A model generated the notes under the pieces. The model ran no database searches. It saw only the letters and a list, made by a program, of their open reading frames with translations, and was not told the DNA's origin. Positions 58,676 to 64,000 of a stretch of DNA of 64,000 nt are shown piece after piece. The stretch is from Spirodela intermedia (taxonomy: Eukaryota > Streptophyta > Magnoliopsida > Alismatales > Araceae): positions 6,107,501 through 6,171,500 of the forward strand of contig LR746269.1 in the NCBI GenBank assembly GCA_902729315.2, in the 5' to 3' direction. Position numbers and translations under genes: made by a program. How positions within the stretch are numbered: position 1 is the first letter of the stretch; each line of letters starts with the position of its first letter.

Positions 58676-60037
58676 AGCACAGACGGCGAGAGGTAAAGTC
58701 GCCTCATTCCGCCCCTGATTTTGCTCGTTTTTTTCCTCTTCTCTCCACGTGGCATTAATTCCATTTCTCACTTTTAGGGAGCTTTAATCTCGACCGTCGG
58801 ATTTTCCCTAATCTAATCACAGTTCCCGATACGATCCTAATCCAGTTGGATTGACCGGATCAGCCAAATTTCTAAGAAATAATAGTATATTTGACCTGAA
58901 AAATAAACAACATTATTAATAAAAATGTAAAAAATACGCATACACATATAGATAAATATCTCTAGAGAGAGAGAGAGAGAGAGAGAGGAAGGAATGAGGG
59001 AAAATGAGAAGGATTTATCGTTCGAACGGGAGGTCGTACCAGTCTGCAAATAAGCTGCAATTAATGATAATAAATTAGATATTATCCGCAACAGAAGGAA
59101 AATAAATTCCATATTTAAAAAAACACCCCCTGGCAAATTTAGTAGTTTAGAAGTAGCCCCTGATGTATTCAACGCGTGTCGCGAGTTCGGGCCGCCCAGA
59201 AGGGATTGTGAGCGGTGGCGATTGGTACAGCCGGTAAGCTCACCGGAGGTTATCGAAGTCCAACATTCGCATGGTGGTCCCTGGTGTCTGTGGACAGGTG
59301 GCGGCCATCCGAGAAGAGGATTGCGTCATCTCTATCTCTACGTTATCCGAATCGTATGCAAGCCAGGGAATAGAGGGGGCTCATTGGTAATGTATCCACT
59401 AAAGAAATCAAAATGTCACATTATTCCCTCGTAGTCTGAGGAATATTTACAGAACTCTAAATTATTTAAATTTCGGTAATAGACCTATGAAGATTACACA
59501 TGCTTAATCTGGAATCGGTCTGTGTCCCATAAATGTTAGCATTACTGCTAATCTAAAGATATCAGACACGTTTAATGCGTCATTTACTGAGGGTACAATG
59601 ACAAATTGTATCATCTCTGGTAATTATTAGATATTTTATAAACCTAGGCGGAGACATCTGATATTTGTTGGGCAATAATAGCAAGGAAAAAAATGGAGAA
59701 CGTAAACCTCTCTCTCTCTCTCTCTCTCGCCTGTGCGGAGCCACAGACCGAGCTCCTCCGGCGAGAACCGCGAGAACCGGCGAGTGGCCATAGCCTCGTT
59801 GTGGATTTGCAGAGAAACTGCGACGAAAGTAGCTTGAAGCTCTCTTCCCTCTTCCCCTCCCTTTCTCCTTCCACTCACGTATTTTTGGGGTTTCTTATCC
59901 GATCGCCAGTTTTAGCGGTGATCGGCGTCGTTAGCTTCCTGGAGCTGATAATCCAGGCTGTTGAAATCGGCGATTGCTCCCCCGGCCGGATGTGCCTCAT
60001 CTGAGCCTTCCGCCATCATTGGGCTAACAGGGAAGTG
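58676..60037. other. Intergenic: IRX9 3' flank and SAMTL promoter/leader
   Basis: AT-rich to 59.7 kb with a (GA)n tract at 58965-58987. From 59700 on a (CT)n tract (59709-59728) and GC-rich sequence with a run of stop codons in the SAMTL frame look like its 5' UTR. No other gene is seen. Confidence 0.55.
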
Positions 60038-63004
60038 ATGTTTCCCGTGCACGACCCGGTGGAGTCCCTCTTCAACTCGTTTCAGGCGGTCGAATCTGGC
60101 TTCCGGCAGGCGGCGAAGGATCTCGAGTCCCAGTGGTCGGCGTCCTGGAATGGCGTCGGTCAGCTTCATTTCTTCTGCGGCGGAATACATGTGCAGGAGG
60201 CGGAGAGGAGGCCGCCGAAGAAGAGGCACAGTTGGGATGTGTCGCTTGTCGTCGAGGAGGCCGGAAGTAAATGGTCTCCCGCTGTATTCTATGTCCCGAT
60301 GAAATCCATCCTGGGGGCCGTCGGGCGCAGAGACAACTCGCCGAAGAGAGTGCACAAGGGAGGCGATGCGAAGGAAGACGGTGCTTCTTGCGCGGGTTGC
60401 TTGCATTTTGCAGCTGCCTGGTCTCTCCTGGTTAACAGCTTTGTCCAGGCATTACCGAGCCCGTTCAAGTCGTCGAAGAAGCGCCTCCAGAAACATGTCA
60501 CCCAGGAGCACACACTTTCAGATCCTGTGAGTGCGGAGGATAAGAATAAGGGTGCATCTACGAGGTGCAACGTTGAGATTCGTTGCAAGTCTAAGATAGA
60601 TCAACCGAAGGAAGGGGGAATCCCGTCCCTGGAACTCTTTGTCTGTTTTTTGTTTGAGAGTCTGGGGCAGAACCTTCAGTTCTTCGATCAGAACTCCCGG
60701 GATGGTGATTCTGGGAGTTCCGAGCCGGCTGCATCGTCTTCACCAAATCCTCAATTTGATCATTTGAAGATAATGGCAGGTTTTGTAAAGGGAAAAACTC
60801 CTAATGTCGACTCCTTTCTGTCGAACATGAGGTTTGCTAGAGTGGGAGGGCCACCCGCAAGCCTCGTGGGGGTAACTAGTGCAGAGAAAGATGAGGGTGA
60901 GGATGGAGCTTCCACAAGCAGTAAGGAAGAACCAGATAGCAATTCTGCACAGAAGCTTGCCAGCGGACTGCTAAATATCCCTTTGTCGAATGTCGAGCGT
61001 TTACGGTCGACACTGTCAACTGTTTCACTAGCAGAACTGGTTGAATATGTCCCCCAATTGGGACGGCCCTCCCAGGAACATCCCGATAAGAAGAAACTCT
61101 TCTCCGTTCAGGATTTCTTCAGGTACACAGAATCGGAAGGTAAATTATGCCACCCTGATCATCATCTTTTTAAGTTTACAAGAACGGAGTAGTTATATCT
61201 CAACCTGCTGAACTTTGGCTATGGCTAGTTTGGACTAACACGGTGACAAGTAGTCGCCTGAAGGTCAACATAGCTCGTCTTCCTTGCTTTCAGTCTTTTA
61301 AGGAGGGTTTTGCCCTTTTGATGTCCACATTTTCTACGTTTAAAGAATCGTTTGTCAATAGTCCTTCCTTTAAAGTGTAATCTATTGCTGTTTGGTTGTC
61401 AAGTAGACATCTCCTGAGAAGGAGTAGGGTTTCCTGTTTTCCTAATCTCTGAGCATAATGTTCTTGGAAATGCAATGTTTCTTGCATGACATGCTTCGGA
61501 TCTGAAACTTTGTCATCACAGTTGGACATCATTCAGAGATGGACAATAATTGGGTTTCCAAGTTGGGTAGGAAGGTCTAGATGATTTCCGTTTCTTATGC
61601 TATATCATAATTTGTGAACATTCAGATAATTAATGGGACCGCTAGAAATTCACAGTACATATGAGTTGACGCTGGGACAGCAAGTCTTATTCTTCACTCT
61701 TCATTTGTTCAAGGTGATACCCAGAGATTTTCTTTGGCCATTGATTCTCAGATTATAGATACTTATACACACAGAAAGGTAGAACAGAAAAGATGATAAA
61801 ACAGAAAAAGAAAAGAAAAGTTGAGTTGAATCAGATGATTAAACGAGGTCTAATGAAAAAAGTAACAGAAAGATAAAGCTGAAAAACAAAACAAAGGTGC
61901 TGGTAAACAAGTGCTGTTGCGGATAGGTCATGCTTGACCTGCAATAAAGGCCCATTTTCAGTCGCAAAACTTGCATAAATTGTGACCCAGTTTCCAGGAA
62001 AATGCATAGTAATGACATGCTGATGATGCAATTTAATTGCCATTCACTAGTTTATGTTGGGTCAGTAAAATACTCTTTTTCTTCTCCGTATGTCTCATTA
62101 CTCTTGATCTTTGATATCTATGTCGCCGATCATGAACTTTTCAATCAATTCGCTAACCTGTCATTGCCTCTTCGATTCAGAAGGAAAATTGTTAGTTGTA
62201 CCATTAGAAAATTGTGGAATGCAATCACTTCGAAATTTCTGTTTCACTTTCTCAAAGACAACAAACGTGAATAACTAGCGTTTGGAAGGTGGCGATTTAG
62301 TGATCAGAGATGTGTAGTTATCTCCTTCAATAGAAATGGTTAAAAGTGATCAGTGCAATTACACATGTAATGAAATGCAATTTTTAAAGATGTTTATATG
62401 TTTCTTTTTATCCTGTCATCACTTCCTATGACAGGAGCCCGGAGTCGTTGGACCTTAATGCATAAATTTTGTTTGGAGGAATCCCTCATGTTGCTCCCAA
62501 CCTGTGCTCATGTCCACCTGCACTTCATGCTTTGGAATTCTTTGAAGTTTTGAATCCTGATGTATGGAATAACTATATGCACACAGGAAGGCGTTTCTTT
62601 GAAGAGTTAGATAGGGATGGTGATGGACAAGTGACCCTTGAAGATCTGGAAATTGCAATGAGAAAGAGAAAACTTCCTCCTAAATATGCCAGAGAATTTT
62701 TACACCGGACTAGGAGACACTTATTTTCAAAATCGATTGGATGGAGACAATTTTTGTCCTTAATGGAGCAGAAGGAGCCAACCATCCTTCGAGCCTACAC
62801 AACTCTCTGTCTCAGCAAGTCAGGAACACTGCAGAAGAATCAAATTATGACTTCTCTAAAAAGTGCAGGCCTGCCTGCTGATGAAGACAATGCCCTTGCT
62901 ATGATGCGCTATTTGAATGTGGGCACTGAAGGAGCCATATCTTACAGCCATTTTCGAAATTTCATGCTCCTCCTTCCCACTGAACGCCTTGAAGATGATC
63001 CTCG
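60038..63004 (+). CDS. SAMTL: SAMTL-like mitochondrial carrier family protein with EF-hand (3' part outside window)
   Basis: Exons 60038-61139 (367 codons plus 1 nt) and 62587-63004; later exons lie beyond the right edge. Exon 1 is the long N-terminal region typical of Arabidopsis At2g35800, with DPVESLFNSFQAVESGFRQA and, near its end, NVERLRSTLSTVSLAELVEY and KKKLFSVQDFFRYTESEG. Exon 2 starts RRFFEELDRDGDGQVTLEDL: an EF-hand loop with Asp at positions 1, 3 and 5, then KSGTLQKNQIMTSLKSAGLP and SYSHFRNFMLLLPTERLEDD, a second, degenerate hand. The three carrier repeats are expected downstream. The family is named as S-adenosylmethionine-transporter-like from homology; transport is not well shown, and the organelle may be mitochondrion or plastid. 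The ATG used is one codon after a GTG in frame. Confidence 0.92.
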
Positions 63005-64000
63005 GTATGATAATGTTTGCATGCAATTTGAACGACATTATCTCATGTTTAGTTTCTCATTCAATTTTGAGATGAAATCGCATTCACGATATTGGCAGAT
63101 CTCCATGTGCCTCTCATTGTTTAGAAAACCCTTTTGCAAGGTTTCCACAAGTCATTTACATTTTTATGTTTGTAAGTTTTTGGTTAATTTTACTTGGGTT
63201 AATTTTGGTTGATTTGAACATACTAAATCAAATTCTTTAGTTTGATTATACAGCAGGACTCTCGTTATCAAAGGCGTATGATTTGCGCAATTTTGTGACA
63301 TTAGCAACTCTTTATCCTGTAAACATTCATTTCAAATTTTATCTTATTTTATTTTTTTCTCTGAACTTTTGAGAAACTTATACTTCATTTATTCACTTGA
63401 TCACTTACCAGTTAGACATTTCACTAGATTTAATGTATGGTTATTATCAGATCCGCCCCACTACTCTAACAGAAAAATCACCACCGATCATTGTCCTCCA
63501 AGTGTTGTTTGAAGAGGCATTCCTTGTGTCAACAACCTATGTCTTAATGGATTTGCTTGGTTAATTGGTAAATATCATTACTTTGTCTTTCAAAAAGAAA
63601 AAACCGTTGATGATGAAAAGTACTATATGTGGAGCTAAGCCATTTTGTAACAGACTACACTGTCCAAAAGCTTGATTGAACGGGCATAATGTGACAAAGT
63701 AGATGCCCTTTTTTAAAAAAAATTTATGTGTGAGCATTTGTGTCATCCTGCATATAGTTATTTATTATTTTGTCTACTTCATACACACAAGATGCTGGGT
63801 GCTCGCGAGCATTAAGATCTTGTAAGAATTGTTTACCAACCGTGAAGAGGTTTTTAAATTGTCAAGACTGATTCTTGGCAGAAAGTCTGGTCCTATACAT
63901 CTGTGTTCATCATCCATCCTAAATAAATAATTATGATTATGTTGATAGAACGAGTCTCATGTAGAATAATTAGGATATCTTTGGAGCACACTATTATTTA
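63005..64000 (+). other. Partial intron of the SAMTL-like gene
   Basis: AT-rich sequence starting with a GTATGA donor. I looked for the expected next block of the family (a segment leading into the first carrier repeat) and did not find it before the window ends, so this is intron at least 996 nt long. Confidence 0.7.

Noticed and set aside
1-64000. A biosynthetic gene cluster, CRISPR array or mobile island
   Set aside because: Gene families are unrelated housekeeping and regulatory genes of a plant nuclear genome; no clustered tailoring enzymes, spacer arrays or integrase genes are present.

Overview
The window is nuclear DNA of a flowering plant. Genes are split by GT-AG introns with pyrimidine-rich acceptors. 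The families are plant-specific: Dof, euAP2 with a miR172 site, P- and PLS-class PPR proteins, ALS3, IRX9 and a plant RBR ligase. Intergenic DNA is AT-rich and full of (GA)n/(CT)n tracts, while several genes (TOP6A, IRX9, AP2, Dof) have GC-rich coding sequence. The species cannot be fixed from this; an early-diverging angiosperm or a non-grass monocot would fit. There is no sign of organellar, bacterial or viral sequence and no intact transposon. Exon structures were built by hand by joining conserved protein blocks at consensus splice sites, and each CDS total was checked to be a multiple of three. Layout: (1) 1-8532, 3' part of a SET-domain (Rubisco-LSMT-like) methyltransferase gene; (2) 8748-10260 minus, ALS3/STAR2 transporter subunit; (3) 10897-13634, uncharacterised, probably mitochondrial RRM-like protein; (4) 14977-16059, P-class PPR; (5) 17935-20067 minus, PLS/E-class PPR, head-to-head with (6) 20312-21610, intronless TOP6A (SPO11-3); (7) 24168-24494, small unknown basic protein, then an unresolved locus near 24.9-25.7 kb; (8) 26195-30573 minus, CCCH zinc-finger DFRP-type protein; (9) 31797-34383 minus, RAP2-7/TOE1-type AP2 factor with miR172 site; (10) 37406-40809, fold-type IV PLP enzyme; (11) 41750-42516, Dof factor; (12) 43464-47211 minus, nucleotide-sugar-transporter-like DMT protein; (13) 48426-50823 minus, NF-YB subunit; (14) 51757-56211, RBR E3 ubiquitin ligase with an apparent frame break; (15) 56804-58675, IRX9 glycosyltransferase; (16) 60038 to beyond the right edge, SAMTL-like mitochondrial/plastid carrier with an EF-hand. 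The genes do not form a pathway or cluster; this is ordinary euchromatin with one gene per about 4 kb. Two loose themes are visible: organelle-directed proteins (both PPRs, the RRM-like protein, SAMTL) and cell-wall/Golgi functions (IRX9, the DMT transporter). I found no convincing new multi-gene system. The points most worth checking are: a 36-bp TTGACC-bearing minisatellite filling an intron of the RBR gene; the frame break or alternative acceptor in that gene; a predicted 6-nt microexon, GC donor and far-off 19-residue terminal exon in the NF-YB gene; a second GC-AG intron in the CCCH gene; a NAGNAG acceptor in the PLP enzyme; and many local tandem duplications inside introns.
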